DNA of 64,000 nucleotides. Origin: Thiodiazotropha sp037384425. GTDB taxonomy: Bacteria > Pseudomonadota > Gammaproteobacteria > Chromatiales > Chromatiaceae. Where the stretch lies: assembly GCA_037384425.1 (NCBI GenBank), contig JARROA010000016.1, positions 1 to 64,000 on the forward strand, read 5' to 3'. A program made the translations under genes and the position numbers. The notes below the pieces were generated by a model. It had not been told where the DNA came from, ran no database searches, and saw nothing but the letters and a program-made list of their open reading frames with translations. Numbering within the stretch: the stretch's first letter is position 1; each line of letters starts with the position of its first letter. Below, piece by piece: positions 36,641-45,357 of the stretch.

Positions 36641-36910
36641 GCGAATTGGCAAGGTGGCGGACTCATGGAGCTCCGGAATAATTCTGGCACGGGTTTGTGG
36701 TGTGATGAAAGGTTTTGGTTCAAGACGAGAGGCACGAGTATCAGCCGGCGATTGTGAAGCCTCTCAATGCACAGCCGGATCCTTTGAGATACCACGCGCC
36801 GATCCATGAACTGATCAGAGGTTGCTTGAGCAATCCAGCCTCGCTAGTGTTACTTTCGGATCAGTAACAGGTCTTAGAGGAGTGAGTCGGATTGCGTGCA
36901 AGGTAACGCG
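36641..36910. other. Convergent intergenic region with 18-bp repeat
   Basis: About 270 bases between the trkH stop and the stop of the minus-strand pseudo-relay gene. It holds the second copy of an 18-bp repeat (36850-36867). No clear terminator or gene seen. Confidence 0.4.
36850..36867. repeat. 18-bp dispersed repeat, copy 2
   Basis: TTACTTTCGGATCAGTAA, identical to 18464-18481, located 43 bases outside the 3' end of the pseudo-relay gene. Confidence 0.6.
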
Positions 36911-38497
36911 TCAGCTACGGTCGGACTGCTGCTCCTCGCGTTCTTCGAGATAGTGTTCAAACGCCCGATTGGTACGCGCAACGAGTTCATCCAGACGCGT
37001 GAATTTGGTCGAAAGCGTGGTATTGAGTTCACGCTGGCTGATCTGCTTCAGCGTCAAACACATCTCGTAGAGGGCAAAGGCGCCGAGTTGTCCCGCATTG
37101 TCCATCAGGATGCTCGAGAGTTCGATGAAGCGCTTGGTGTCCATGCTTTCCAAGGCGTCTTCCATGCCTTCCAATATGGCCACGCTGTCGCGCTTGAAGA
37201 TGGCAATGAGGTCGGGCACGAAACCACTCTCGTTGTCGAGCTGGTCCAACATCTGCAGCACCTTGACGTCGAGGAGGTCGGCGTGGAGGAAGCGCGTTTT
37301 AGGCGCTTGGCTGCCATTTTCCGCAAGCTGTCGAATCGTGGCTGGCACAGGCGGGGAGACCGCCGGTGCCGCATTGATCATCTCCAGCAGCGAGTCAGTG
37401 GGTACAGGTTTGAAAAGGCAAGCCCGAACCTGCAGTTCCCGACATAATCTCAAGGTTGCCGGTGTGGTCTGGTCGGTCATCACGATGAAACTGGCCCATT
37501 GCGTATGCGGCGTCGTGAAGCGGTGGAGTTTGATGACCTGAGTACCGCTCATGATTGGCAATTGAAGATTGATCAGGGCGACATCGAAGCGCTGGCGCTC
37601 AAGCGCATCGAGAGCCTGTTCGCCGTTCTCGACCGATTTCACGCGATGACCGGCCGCCTGCAGCAGGGAGGCGACTCTTTTGCGGTCGGCGGTATGCTGA
37701 TCGGCCAGCAGGATGCGTCGTTTTGGCTGCAGTCCGCTGCGTTGCCTGAATCGGGCGAGATCGACCACCTTGGAGTTTGCGACGGATTGTTCCTCGCGAC
37801 AGTTGATCACCGCGAAGAGCTGGGACTTGTCTATAGGTGTGTCCAACATGGCGGAATAACCGGCATCCAACAGCTTTTGAGCGCGGGAGTTGTCAACCCG
37901 GTCGACGATACACACCAGCTTCACCTTGTTCAGCTTTTTCTCGCGCTTGATCAGTGCCGGCAGATGGATGGGGTCCATCTCCAAGTCATGCGCATCGACG
38001 ATCAGCGTCAAGCCTGCCGCAGTCTCGCAGTTCAGTATGCGATTGAGGAGTTGCTGACTGGCTTCCGCGCAACTGTTGACAGTATCGAGGTCCTGATTCC
38101 AGTCCGAGAGCTTTGCCCGGATACCTTTTGCGACATGGTCATGCCGGGTGAGCAGGATGATGCATGCTTGTCCCCGCTTGCCTCCGCGCAAGGTGTCGTT
38201 TGACGGGGCATCGCTGTCAGTGGTCTGGATGATGGCAGTGTCTTTGGGCTCCCCGTCGTCGGACAGCATCGCGTGTTGTGGGTGTTCTTGATCCAGCCAA
38301 TGCCGGCGGTTTATGAAATGGCTGCGCAGGGTGGCGGCCATGGCGAGGATAGCTGCAATGTAGAAGGCGAGCGTAATGGACTGGATCAGCGGGTCCAGTG
38401 ATGTCGAGGTGAGAAACAGCAGCAGCAGGCTGAACATAACAGCAGCTATGGCATAGCTGCCGATACGGAGATAGGTGTGGGGCGTTATTCGTGGCAT
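36911..38497 (-). CDS. Membrane-anchored pseudo-receiver/pseudo-Hpt protein (degenerate RpfC relative)
   Basis: 528 residues. Two TMs (13-31, 38-58), then a receiver-like domain (110-235), a second receiver (258-375) beginning RRILLADQHTADR and an Hpt-like helical bundle (405-515). No kinase domain. In the second receiver the phospho-acceptor position of D-x-x-x-P is Asn310 (ALINLQLP), although the Lys of FKPVP (363) is kept. In the Hpt the usual AHxLxG His is Ser462 (ELSSILMDNAGQLGA). The order TM-REC-REC-Hpt resembles RpfC with the kinase removed. It is followed on the same strand, 33 bp upstream, by the HD-GYP regulator, so it may bind or tune that relay without phosphotransfer. Confidence 0.75.
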   Translation of the reverse strand: MPRITPHTYLRIGSYAIAAVMFSLLLLFLTSTSLDPLIQSITLAFYIAAILAMAATLRSHFINRRHWLDQEHPQHAMLSDDGEPKDTAIIQTTDSDAPSNDTLRGGKRGQACIILLTRHDHVAKGIRAKLSDWNQDLDTVNSCAEASQQLLNRILNCETAAGLTLIVDAHDLEMDPIHLPALIKREKKLNKVKLVCIVDRVDNSRAQKLLDAGYSAMLDTPIDKSQLFAVINCREEQSVANSKVVDLARFRQRSGLQPKRRILLADQHTADRKRVASLLQAAGHRVKSVENGEQALDALERQRFDVALINLQLPIMSGTQVIKLHRFTTPHTQWASFIVMTDQTTPATLRLCRELQVRACLFKPVPTDSLLEMINAAPAVSPPVPATIRQLAENGSQAPKTRFLHADLLDVKVLQMLDQLDNESGFVPDLIAIFKRDSVAILEGMEDALESMDTKRFIELSSILMDNAGQLGAFALYEMCLTLKQISQRELNTTLSTKFTRLDELVARTNRAFEHYLEEREEQQSDRS

Positions 38498-38530
38498 GCC
38501 GGATATTGCTTCCCTGTCTAACCTGGCCGA

Positions 38531-39574
38531 TTAATTGGTCTCGCTCAAGGCGTTGTGGATCGAGAGTACCTGCGACGATTCGTTTATAAAAATTTCTGCA
38601 CAATCAGGGTCGAAGTGTTCGCCTCGCTCCTGTCTGATGTAGTCGAAAGCTTTCTCAACCGGCCAGCTCTTTTTGTACGGACGATTGCTGACCAGTGCAT
38701 CGAAGACATCGGCTACCGCCACGATACGGGCTTCCAGCGGTATCTTGTTGCCCTGCAGGCCTTGTGGGTACCCCTGTCCATTGTACTTCTCGTGATGGCT
38801 GAGGGCTATGATCGCTCCCGTCTGCAGATACTTCGATGGGCTGTCCTTGAGAATCTCGTAGCCGACCTCGGTGTGGTGTTGCATGATTTTGAACTCGTCA
38901 GGCGTCAGTCGTCCGGGTTTGAGCAGTATGGCATCCGGGATGCCTATCTTACCGATATCATGCATGGGCGCGGCCTGCGCGATCAAATCGCAAAGTTCCC
39001 CTGATAGACCGAGATTCTCGGCGATCAGTCGAGAATAGCGGGAGATACGGTGGATGTGGTTGCCGGTATCCTCGTCCCGATACTCACCCGCCTTCGCCAA
39101 CCGGATCAGTGTCTCTTCCTCCCGATCGTGCAGTTCCTGGGTAGTCTTGCGGATCTCGGCTTCCAGCAGTAGCGCACGGTCTTTGATCAACTTGCGTTGC
39201 AGACTCATGGTCAGCAGGTTGTTGCAGCGGGCCCGGCACTCGGTGTGGTCGATGGGTTTGGTGATGAAATCGGTGGCGCCCGATTCCAAGGCCAGGTAGC
39301 GTACCGACTGGTCTTCGATACAGGTGACTATCATCACCGGCACGTCGCTGTGTCCCGGAATCCGGCGAAACCATTTGATGAACTCCACGCCATCCATCTG
39401 CGGCATCTTGTAGTCGGTGATGACCAGGTCGACATCGTTGTGCTTGGCCCACTCCAACGCCTCGGTGGGATCGGCGAAACAGGTGGGTTTGACGTCCCTA
39501 TCGATCGATCCGATCAGCTCCTGCAGGATCATCCGTGTAATCGACTGATCGTCGATGATGAGTACATTGGACAT
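38531..39574 (-). CDS. RpfG-like response regulator with HD-GYP c-di-GMP phosphodiesterase
   Basis: 347 residues from ATG 39574 (MSNVLIIDDQSI); the longer frame to 39619 adds 15 residues with no support. Receiver: DDQ at the N terminus, phospho-Asp in LVITDYKMPQMDG, Lys in ITKPIDH. A coiled linker then leads to HD-GYP with HDIGKIGIPD and HHEKYNGQGYPQGL, plus RIVAVADVFDAL. It should hydrolyse c-di-GMP when phosphorylated, as RpfG does. The RpfC-like kinase 4 kb away is the probable input; the pseudo-relay gene follows 33 bp downstream. Confidence 0.9.
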   Translation of the reverse strand: MSNVLIIDDQSITRMILQELIGSIDRDVKPTCFADPTEALEWAKHNDVDLVITDYKMPQMDGVEFIKWFRRIPGHSDVPVMIVTCIEDQSVRYLALESGATDFITKPIDHTECRARCNNLLTMSLQRKLIKDRALLLEAEIRKTTQELHDREEETLIRLAKAGEYRDEDTGNHIHRISRYSRLIAENLGLSGELCDLIAQAAPMHDIGKIGIPDAILLKPGRLTPDEFKIMQHHTEVGYEILKDSPSKYLQTGAIIALSHHEKYNGQGYPQGLQGNKIPLEARIVAVADVFDALVSNRPYKKSWPVEKAFDYIRQERGEHFDPDCAEIFINESSQVLSIHNALSETN

Positions 39575-39863
39575 AGTGGTTGAGGGTACGATGCTCTCTG
39601 TTCCGATTGAGTAGGGCATGGTTCATGCTGCCTGGTCTGGGGTTTAGCGGCGAAGGGGAGAGAAGCTTGACCCTGAATGTCCCTCTCATCCTTCCATTAT
39701 CATACGGTAACCGAATGCCGAACTCGATGCGGGAGAAACGGCAGGTCACAAGCCGTAAGTCTAACAATAGCAGCTATTTAGGTGAAAAATCCTTCGCGAA
39801 AAAGAAATAGATTCCCAGAATGTTAACTGATAAGTTTGCGCTTTGCGAATTGCCTGCCTCAGC

Positions 39864-40658
39864 TCAGCTGGGTTCCTGTAGTGTCTGCCGCAGGAGACGA
39901 TATATAGTCTCGCTGGTGAAGGGTTTGTCGCAGATTGCGGAGACGCCCGAACGTTGAACCGCCGCCAGTCGGTTTTGATTCGACTCGCTGGTGACCATGA
40001 GTACCGGTACGCCGGGCTGGCCGCTCTGGTGGCGGATAAAATCGAGTAACTCCTGTCCATTCATCTCCGGCATGTTGTAGTCGGAGATGACCAGATCGAA
40101 AAAGTGTTGATTGATCAGGATCGCGCCCTCTGCGCCGTCATGGGCTTCGTGGATGCGCTCGATGCCGACCGCCTCCAGCAGGCGGCGCAGGTGTTTGCGT
40201 GACATGCTGCTGTCGTCGACGATCAGCACCTGCAGCATCTCCGTCTCAATGTCCTCGAGTTCGAAATGGGGTGTCTCCAGGTAGTCCAGCGTGGTTTCCA
40301 GCGCCGTCTGCAGATTGGCCGCGCTGAAGGGCTTCGGCAAAATCGCCACGGCGCCGGACTGGCGGATAGGATCGAGTATGGCCAGACGTGTTTCGCTGGA
40401 GATCAGCATGAAGGCGATCTCCAACAGCTCGTCGTCATCCCGCATCAGGAACACCAGGTCGGTACCGGTCATGTCCGGCAGGTAGAGGCTGCTGATGACC
40501 ACGTCGGGCCTGCTTTTACGCATGGCAGCGATGGCTTCCCCGCCAGTGGTGGCGAGATCGATGTAACGCAGTCCCAACTCATCGAACTGTTGCTGGATGA
40601 TATGCCGCTGAGTCAGCGAGGGCTCAACGAGCAGAATGGAGAGATCGCTGAGTTGCAT
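39864..40658 (-). CDS. Tandem-receiver response regulator with a pseudo-receiver first
   Basis: 264 residues, two CheY-like domains and no output domain. The second domain (143-260) is complete: LIVDDSS, phospho-Asp193 in VISDYNMPEMNG, VTSES and DKPF. The first (5-120) starts LLVEPSLTQ instead of an Asp pair and has Ser57 at the acceptor position (VVISSLYLP), while the Thr/Ser and KPF of the signalling face remain. The first domain probably cannot be phosphorylated. It is encoded ~290 bp upstream of the HD-GYP gene on the same strand and may serve the same network or chemotaxis. Confidence 0.85.
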   Translation of the reverse strand: MQLSDLSILLVEPSLTQRHIIQQQFDELGLRYIDLATTGGEAIAAMRKSRPDVVISSLYLPDMTGTDLVFLMRDDDELLEIAFMLISSETRLAILDPIRQSGAVAILPKPFSAANLQTALETTLDYLETPHFELEDIETEMLQVLIVDDSSMSRKHLRRLLEAVGIERIHEAHDGAEGAILINQHFFDLVISDYNMPEMNGQELLDFIRHQSGQPGVPVLMVTSESNQNRLAAVQRSGVSAICDKPFTSETIYRLLRQTLQEPS

Positions 40659-40797
40659 CCGCCTGCACCTTGGGTTGGGTACTCTACTTGCGCAAGCATA
40701 GCACAGGCCCAGGTGTCGACCCTGCGGTCGTCGGGCGGCTTTTCAGGCTGTCCCGCAGCCCGTAGAATTGGGCCCCTCGACTGAGGGGAGAGAGTTT

Positions 40798-41643
40798 GTG
40801 AAGTTCAGCGTAGAAGCGTTTCGTGCCTGGGATCGTAAGTGCGTCACCTTGATGGGGATGTCGGGTGTGGGCAAGACCCGCCTCTCGAACATGTTGCGGG
40901 AGGCGGACTGGTTCCACTATTCCGGCGACTACCGGATCGGCACCCGCTATCTGGATGAGGCGATACTCGACAGCATCAAGGAGCAGGCCATGCAGGTGCC
41001 GCTGCTGCGCGATCTGCTGCGCTCGGACTCGATCTTCATTCGCAACAACATCACCTTCCACAACCTCACGCCGGTCTCCACCTTTCTCGGCATGCTGGGA
41101 AATCCTGAGCGCGGCGGGATCGGTTTGAGCGAATTCAAGCGGCGACAGCATCTTCACCGGCAGGCGGAGATCGCTGCCATGTATGACGTGCCCAGTTTCA
41201 TGCACAAGGCCGAGCTGATCTACGGATATCAACACTTCATCAACGATGTGGGCGGCAGTCTGTGTGAACTGGATGAGCCCGGTCTGCTCGACTTCCTGGC
41301 CGAACACTCGCTGCTGCTCTATATCAAGGCGAGCCATGCCGACGAAGAGGCCCTGATCGCCCGTGCCGTCTCCTCGCCGAAGCCGCTTTACTATCGCGCG
41401 GCCTTTCTCGACGAACAGCTGGCTGTCTACATGGAGATGAAAGGGCTCGAATATGTCTCTTTGATCGACCCGAAAGATTTCTCCAGCTGGGTCTTTCCGA
41501 GGTTGTTTCGTGCACGTATTCCCCGCTATGAAGCGATAGCGGAACGCTACGGTTACACCGTCACCACCGAGGAGCTTTCCCAGGTCAGTGATGAGCGGAG
41601 CTTCCTGGAGATGCTCGAGGCGGTGGTTGCGCGCGGCAGCTGA
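40798..41643 (+). CDS. P-loop kinase-like ATPase
   Basis: 281 residues from GTG 40798, which has AGGGGAG about eight bases upstream. Walker A near the N terminus: LMGMSGVGKTRLS, as in shikimate-kinase-like small P-loop proteins. The rest has no obvious Walker B; helices such as LDEAILDSIKEQAMQVP and a conserved-looking ASHADEEAL stretch follow. It has no signal or membrane segment. I recognise it as a conserved gammaproteobacterial ATPase type without assigned function. It precedes metA by ~170 bp on the same strand. Confidence 0.65.
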   Translation: MKFSVEAFRAWDRKCVTLMGMSGVGKTRLSNMLREADWFHYSGDYRIGTRYLDEAILDSIKEQAMQVPLLRDLLRSDSIFIRNNITFHNLTPVSTFLGMLGNPERGGIGLSEFKRRQHLHRQAEIAAMYDVPSFMHKAELIYGYQHFINDVGGSLCELDEPGLLDFLAEHSLLLYIKASHADEEALIARAVSSPKPLYYRAAFLDEQLAVYMEMKGLEYVSLIDPKDFSSWVFPRLFRARIPRYEAIAERYGYTVTTEELSQVSDERSFLEMLEAVVARGS

Positions 41644-41663
41644 ACGACACAAACCAGCCACCT

Positions 41664-41701
41664 GTCCTGAAGCCCCGTGGGTTCGGGCTCCGTTGCTTTT
41701 C
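41664..41701 (+). terminator. Possible terminator after the P-loop gene
   Basis: A short AGCCC..GGGCT stem is followed by CCGTTGCTTTT, just past the P-loop gene stop and ahead of metA. The stem is only about 5 bp, so confidence is low. Confidence 0.3.
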
Positions 41702-41810
41702 CCGTGAGGGGGGGTACCATTTTCAGTGTCATACAATACACTGGCTGCCGATGTCGAAGTGCCCGTGCTCCGATCCCGTTTTCCTATCCATGCCTGAGGA
41801 ATAAGCCTTA

Positions 41811-42881
41811 ATGCCACTGGTCGCCCATACCGAATTGCCCACCTTCAAGCGTCTTCGCATGGAGGGACAGACGGTGCTGACGCCCGAACGTGCCACCCAT
41901 CAGCACATCCGGGAGCTGCACATCGGTCTGCTCAACATGATGCCGGACGCCGCCATCGAAGCGACCGAGCGCCAATTCTTCCGCCTGGTGGGGGAGGCCA
42001 ATCCCATCTGCCAGTTCTTTGTGCATCCCTTTACCCTGGAAGAACTTCCCAGGGGAGAGAAGGCGCGAGCCCATATCGACGCCTACTACGAGGATTTCGC
42101 GCAGATCAAGCGGGACGGCCTCGACGCCCTGATCATTACCGGCGCCAATGTCAGCCATCCCAATCTCTCCGAGGAGCCGTTCTGGCAGCCGCTCACCGAG
42201 GTGGTCGACTGGGCCTACGACAACGTCACCTCGGTGCTCTGCTCCTGTCTCGCCACCCATGCCGTGGTCGAGTCCCACCACGGTCAGAAACGCACCCATA
42301 TGGGAGACAAGCTCTGGGGCGTCTACAGCCATCGTGTGATGGCACAGCACCACCCGCTGGTGAACGATATCAACACCCGCTTCGACGTGCCGCACTCGCG
42401 TTTCAACCAGATCACCCGGGCACAGTTCGAGCAGGCGGGCCTGCAGGTACTGGTGGAGAGCGAGCAGGCGGGCGTCCACCTGGCGGTCAGTGCGGACGGT
42501 TTGCGGGTGGTCTATTTCCAGGGCCATCCCGAGTACGACACCATCAGTCTGCTCAAGGAGTACAAGCGGGAGGTCAATCTCTATCTGGCCGGTATGCGGG
42601 AAGACTATCCCCCCTTTCCGGAAAACTATTTCACCTTGCGCACACAGGCGATTTTCGATGAGTACCGGGAACGGGCTGAACAGGCCCGGTCTGGCAATGG
42701 CTCACTGCCGGATTTTCCCGAACATTTGATACTGGAGACCCTCGACAACACCTGGCACGACACCGCCGAGGCGGTGATTGGCAACTGGATCGGCCTGGTC
42801 TACCAGGTTACCCATCAGGACCGCGCCATCCCCTTCATGGAAGGTATAGATCCGAACGATCCGCTGGGCCTGCGAAAGTGA
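41811..42881 (+). CDS. metA: Homoserine O-succinyltransferase
   Basis: 356 residues, MetA/HTS class-I glutamine-amidotransferase-like fold. It acylates homoserine, the first committed step of methionine synthesis. Seen: IGLLNMMPDAAIEATERQF, TGANVSHPNL, the nucleophile Cys in LCSCLATHA, and the catalytic His-Glu in QGHPEYD. Relative to E. coli MetA it has MPDAAIEATE in place of MPKKIETE and TGAN in place of TGAP, and a longer C terminus, marks of the MetAS subgroup. ATG 41811 with GAGGA ten bases upstream. Its stop overlaps the HAD gene start (GTGA). Confidence 0.9.
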   Translation: MPLVAHTELPTFKRLRMEGQTVLTPERATHQHIRELHIGLLNMMPDAAIEATERQFFRLVGEANPICQFFVHPFTLEELPRGEKARAHIDAYYEDFAQIKRDGLDALIITGANVSHPNLSEEPFWQPLTEVVDWAYDNVTSVLCSCLATHAVVESHHGQKRTHMGDKLWGVYSHRVMAQHHPLVNDINTRFDVPHSRFNQITRAQFEQAGLQVLVESEQAGVHLAVSADGLRVVYFQGHPEYDTISLLKEYKREVNLYLAGMREDYPPFPENYFTLRTQAIFDEYRERAEQARSGNGSLPDFPEHLILETLDNTWHDTAEAVIGNWIGLVYQVTHQDRAIPFMEGIDPNDPLGLRK

Positions 42882-43705
42882 CCATCCGCGCCGTCCTGCT
42901 CGACATGGACGGAGTGCTCTATCATGGTGATGTCCCCCTGCCTGGGGCCATAGACTTCGTCGGTCGACTGGCCGACATACCCCATCTTTTTCTCACCAAC
43001 AATCCGATCCGCAGCCCGGAGGCGGTGGCGGAGAAACTCTGGCGTATGGGATTTCCGGCCGTGGAGCCGTCCCAGGTGCTCACCTCGGCACTGGCTGCCG
43101 CGGTCTGGCTGCAGCGGGAAAAGCCGGGATTCGGCTACTATGCCGTCGGCGCACCGGGACTGGCGCAGGCGTTGAGTCAATTCGGCCATGCGGACGATCA
43201 AGCCGCCGACTTCGTGGTGGTAGGGGAGGGGCCCGGTCTCGACTACGAGACGCTGAGCCGGGGCATTCACCTGATCGTCAAATGCGGAGCCCGTCTGATC
43301 GTCACCAATCCCGACCACAACGTGGACGCGGAAATCGGCGGTGAACATCGCCTGCTGCCGGGCGGTGGCGCCCTGGTGGCCCCGTTCGCCGTCGCCACCG
43401 GGGTCGAGCCGGTGGTGATCGGCAAGCCTCGCCCGCTGCTGTTCGAGATGGCGCTGGAAAGGCTCGGTTGCGCGGCTGAAGAGTGTCTGATGGTCGGCGA
43501 CAGACCCGATACCGATATCGCCGGCGCGGCCGGATTGGGGCTGCGCACGGCACTGGTGCGCAGCGGACGCTTCGGGGCTGACGCTGCCTGGCCTGTCGGA
43601 CTGCCGAGACCTGATTGGGACGAACTCAGCCTGGAAGGACTGGCGCAGGCACTGGCATTACCGCACTCCACCCAGGTGGAACGGACGCATGAGAGACGTG
43701 GATAA
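42878..43705 (+). CDS. HAD-IIA (NagD-like) phosphatase
   Basis: 275 residues. HAD motifs: I DMDGVLYHG (Asp nucleophile and acid), II FLTNNP, III IGKP (Lys), IV GDRPDTDI. The C2a cap sits between motifs II and III, as in NagD/phosphoglycolate-phosphatase-like members. Starts with GTG overlapping the metA stop by 4 bp, so translation is coupled; a link to methionine metabolism is not implied by the family. The substrate is unknown; nucleotide or sugar phosphates are usual. Confidence 0.85.
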   Translation: MTIRAVLLDMDGVLYHGDVPLPGAIDFVGRLADIPHLFLTNNPIRSPEAVAEKLWRMGFPAVEPSQVLTSALAAAVWLQREKPGFGYYAVGAPGLAQALSQFGHADDQAADFVVVGEGPGLDYETLSRGIHLIVKCGARLIVTNPDHNVDAEIGGEHRLLPGGGALVAPFAVATGVEPVVIGKPRPLLFEMALERLGCAAEECLMVGDRPDTDIAGAAGLGLRTALVRSGRFGADAAWPVGLPRPDWDELSLEGLAQALALPHSTQVERTHERRG

Positions 43706-43711
43706 GGGAAG

Positions 43712-43788
43712 TGGCGGAGCGGACGGGACTCGAACCCGCGACCCCCGGCGTGACAGGCCGGTATTCTAACCAACTGAACTACCGCTCC
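43712..43788 (-). tRNA. tRNA-Asp (GTC)
   Basis: On the minus strand the cloverleaf reads GGAGCGG acceptor, D-arm TAGTTCAGTTGGTTAGAATA, anticodon loop CTGTCAC with anticodon GTC, T-arm GCGGGTTCGAGTCCCGT, acceptor CCGCTCC, discriminator G and encoded CCA. 77 nt. Convergent with the HAD gene, 50 bp downstream of the IMPase-like gene. Confidence 0.96.
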
Positions 43789-43838
43789 GAAGGAGAAGCG
43801 CGGTAGTTTAAGGTTTTTCGCGTCGAGGTCAACAAAAA

Positions 43839-44645
43839 TCAGTCATATTGTTCCAGCCATTCGAGCCAGGCCCGGAACAGCACCTCGTCGGCAGCCGCCA
43901 CCGCCATGCAGGGCTGCAGGGTCGGTCTGCTTTGCTCAGGCTGGCTGACATGACCCTGGGTCAGACGCAGATGACCGCCGGCCTCACGGTGGATGAGGCT
44001 GCCTGCCGCGTAATCCCAGAGCTTGGCCCCGCCGTGCAGATAGAGTTGCAGCCGGCCGGCCGCCAGCCAGCACCAGTCCAGGGCCACACTGCCGATGCTG
44101 CGCTGGGAGCGATAGGGTGGGTGAGTGGCCAGTCGAACGGCGAGTGGCTCCGAGAGCCGTTTGAAATCCACCATGGCGACACACCCCTTCAATTCACGGA
44201 TCGAGGGTTGCAAGCGCAGGCGAGAGCCGTTCAGCCAGGCCCCCTCGCCGCGTATCGCATGAAAGCACTCCTGGCGCAGGGGGTCGTAGATGATGCCGAT
44301 ACGCACCACACCCTGATGGATATAGGCAAGGGAGGTGGCGAAGCAGGGCATTCCGGCCACATAGTTGGAAGTGCCGTCGAGCGGATCGAGGCACCAGAAA
44401 CCGGACGCCGACTCGGCCAGTATCCGGGTCTGTTGATCAGCGGACATCTCCTCCCCCAGCAGCGGGATGTCGGGATAGATCGCCTGTAAACGCCCGATGA
44501 GGCGCTGCTGGACCGCCAGGTCGGCTTCGGTAACGAGAGAACCGTCGGCCTTCTTTCGGCTCTCGATCTGCTGGAAACGGGGCAGGATCTCCTCATCGGC
44601 GGCTTCGACGACCAGGTTGCGCAGCTGGGGAATATCGATAGACAA
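43839..44645 (-). CDS. Inositol monophosphatase family phosphatase
   Basis: 268 residues when begun at the TTG at 44645, which has AGGAAG eight bases upstream and gives the family length; the ATG at 44732 would add a poorly conserved leader. Metal-site motifs: GEEMS, the DPLDGTSNY signature and WDYAAGSLIHREAGG. The family removes phosphate from inositol monophosphate or from 3'-phosphoadenosine 5'-phosphate/FBP-type substrates; the exact substrate is not told by sequence. It stands alone next to tRNA-Asp. Confidence 0.85.
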   Translation of the reverse strand: MSIDIPQLRNLVVEAADEEILPRFQQIESRKKADGSLVTEADLAVQQRLIGRLQAIYPDIPLLGEEMSADQQTRILAESASGFWCLDPLDGTSNYVAGMPCFATSLAYIHQGVVRIGIIYDPLRQECFHAIRGEGAWLNGSRLRLQPSIRELKGCVAMVDFKRLSEPLAVRLATHPPYRSQRSIGSVALDWCWLAAGRLQLYLHGGAKLWDYAAGSLIHREAGGHLRLTQGHVSQPEQSRPTLQPCMAVAAADEVLFRAWLEWLEQYD

Positions 44646-44783
44646 GTGACTGCTTCCTAGGGCCTGTTGGATTTGTGTTGACAGGCCCTGATTTGGGTCT
44701 GTTTTGCGGATTCTCAACGATCTTGGTGACACGGAGTGCCATAGTGCACAATTGTCACTAGTGGATGACAGCGGAGAGCACCC

Positions 44784-45320
44784 ATGATTTTCGAGATCGA
44801 CGAAACACTACGCAAGCGGGGTAAATCGCCGCATGAACTCTCGATGATGAATCTGGTTGCCTGTCATCTGATTGCAGCACCGGCCTCCATTGTACTCGAC
44901 GTCGGCTTTTTGGGCTTCTTGATTCCGCTGGCACTTTCGCTGAGTGTGATCGCCTTTATCTGGTACCGTGCCGCTATCGGCGCCAAGCGGGATCCCTGGT
45001 TCGTCGCCGCCCACTGGCGGCTCTCCGCCAATCGCACCCGTATCCTGCTGATCGGGTACACCATCAGCGCGGTGATCCTGGGCATGGCGTTGCTGGCCAC
45101 CTCCGGCAGCGACAAGGCGGGTATCATGATGGTCGCCATTTCGCGGGTGGCGGTGGTCCCCACGCTGTTGACCGTGATGGTCTGTTTCGTACTGGAATCG
45201 GGCTCGATCTATCAGGCCGGGCGTGGCGAGGTGCCGAACGGAATAGTTCGCCGTATGCCACCACCAGAGGATCTGGTAGTGGTCGAGTCGCCTACAAACA
45301 CAGCCCCCGAAAACGGCTGA
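44784..45320 (+). CDS. Hypothetical inner-membrane protein
   Basis: 178 residues with four probable TMs (about 24-42, 44-62, 88-107, 116-137), an N-terminal cytosolic stretch (MIFEIDETLRKRGKSPHEL) and a Pro-rich polar tail. No family recognised. It is divergent from the IMPase-like gene (starts ~140 bp apart) and convergent with gloA. ATG 44784 with GGAGAG about eight bases upstream. Confidence 0.7.
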   Translation: MIFEIDETLRKRGKSPHELSMMNLVACHLIAAPASIVLDVGFLGFLIPLALSLSVIAFIWYRAAIGAKRDPWFVAAHWRLSANRTRILLIGYTISAVILGMALLATSGSDKAGIMMVAISRVAVVPTLLTVMVCFVLESGSIYQAGRGEVPNGIVRRMPPPEDLVVVESPTNTAPENG

Positions 45321-45357
45321 TCACGTCTTGCCATCACTCAACGCGATATGAAAGCGC

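Noticed and set aside
41644..41810. SAM riboswitch upstream of metA
   Set aside because: No recognisable SAM-I, SAM-II or SAH core was seen; only a short AGCCC/GGGCT stem that fits a weak terminator of the preceding gene.
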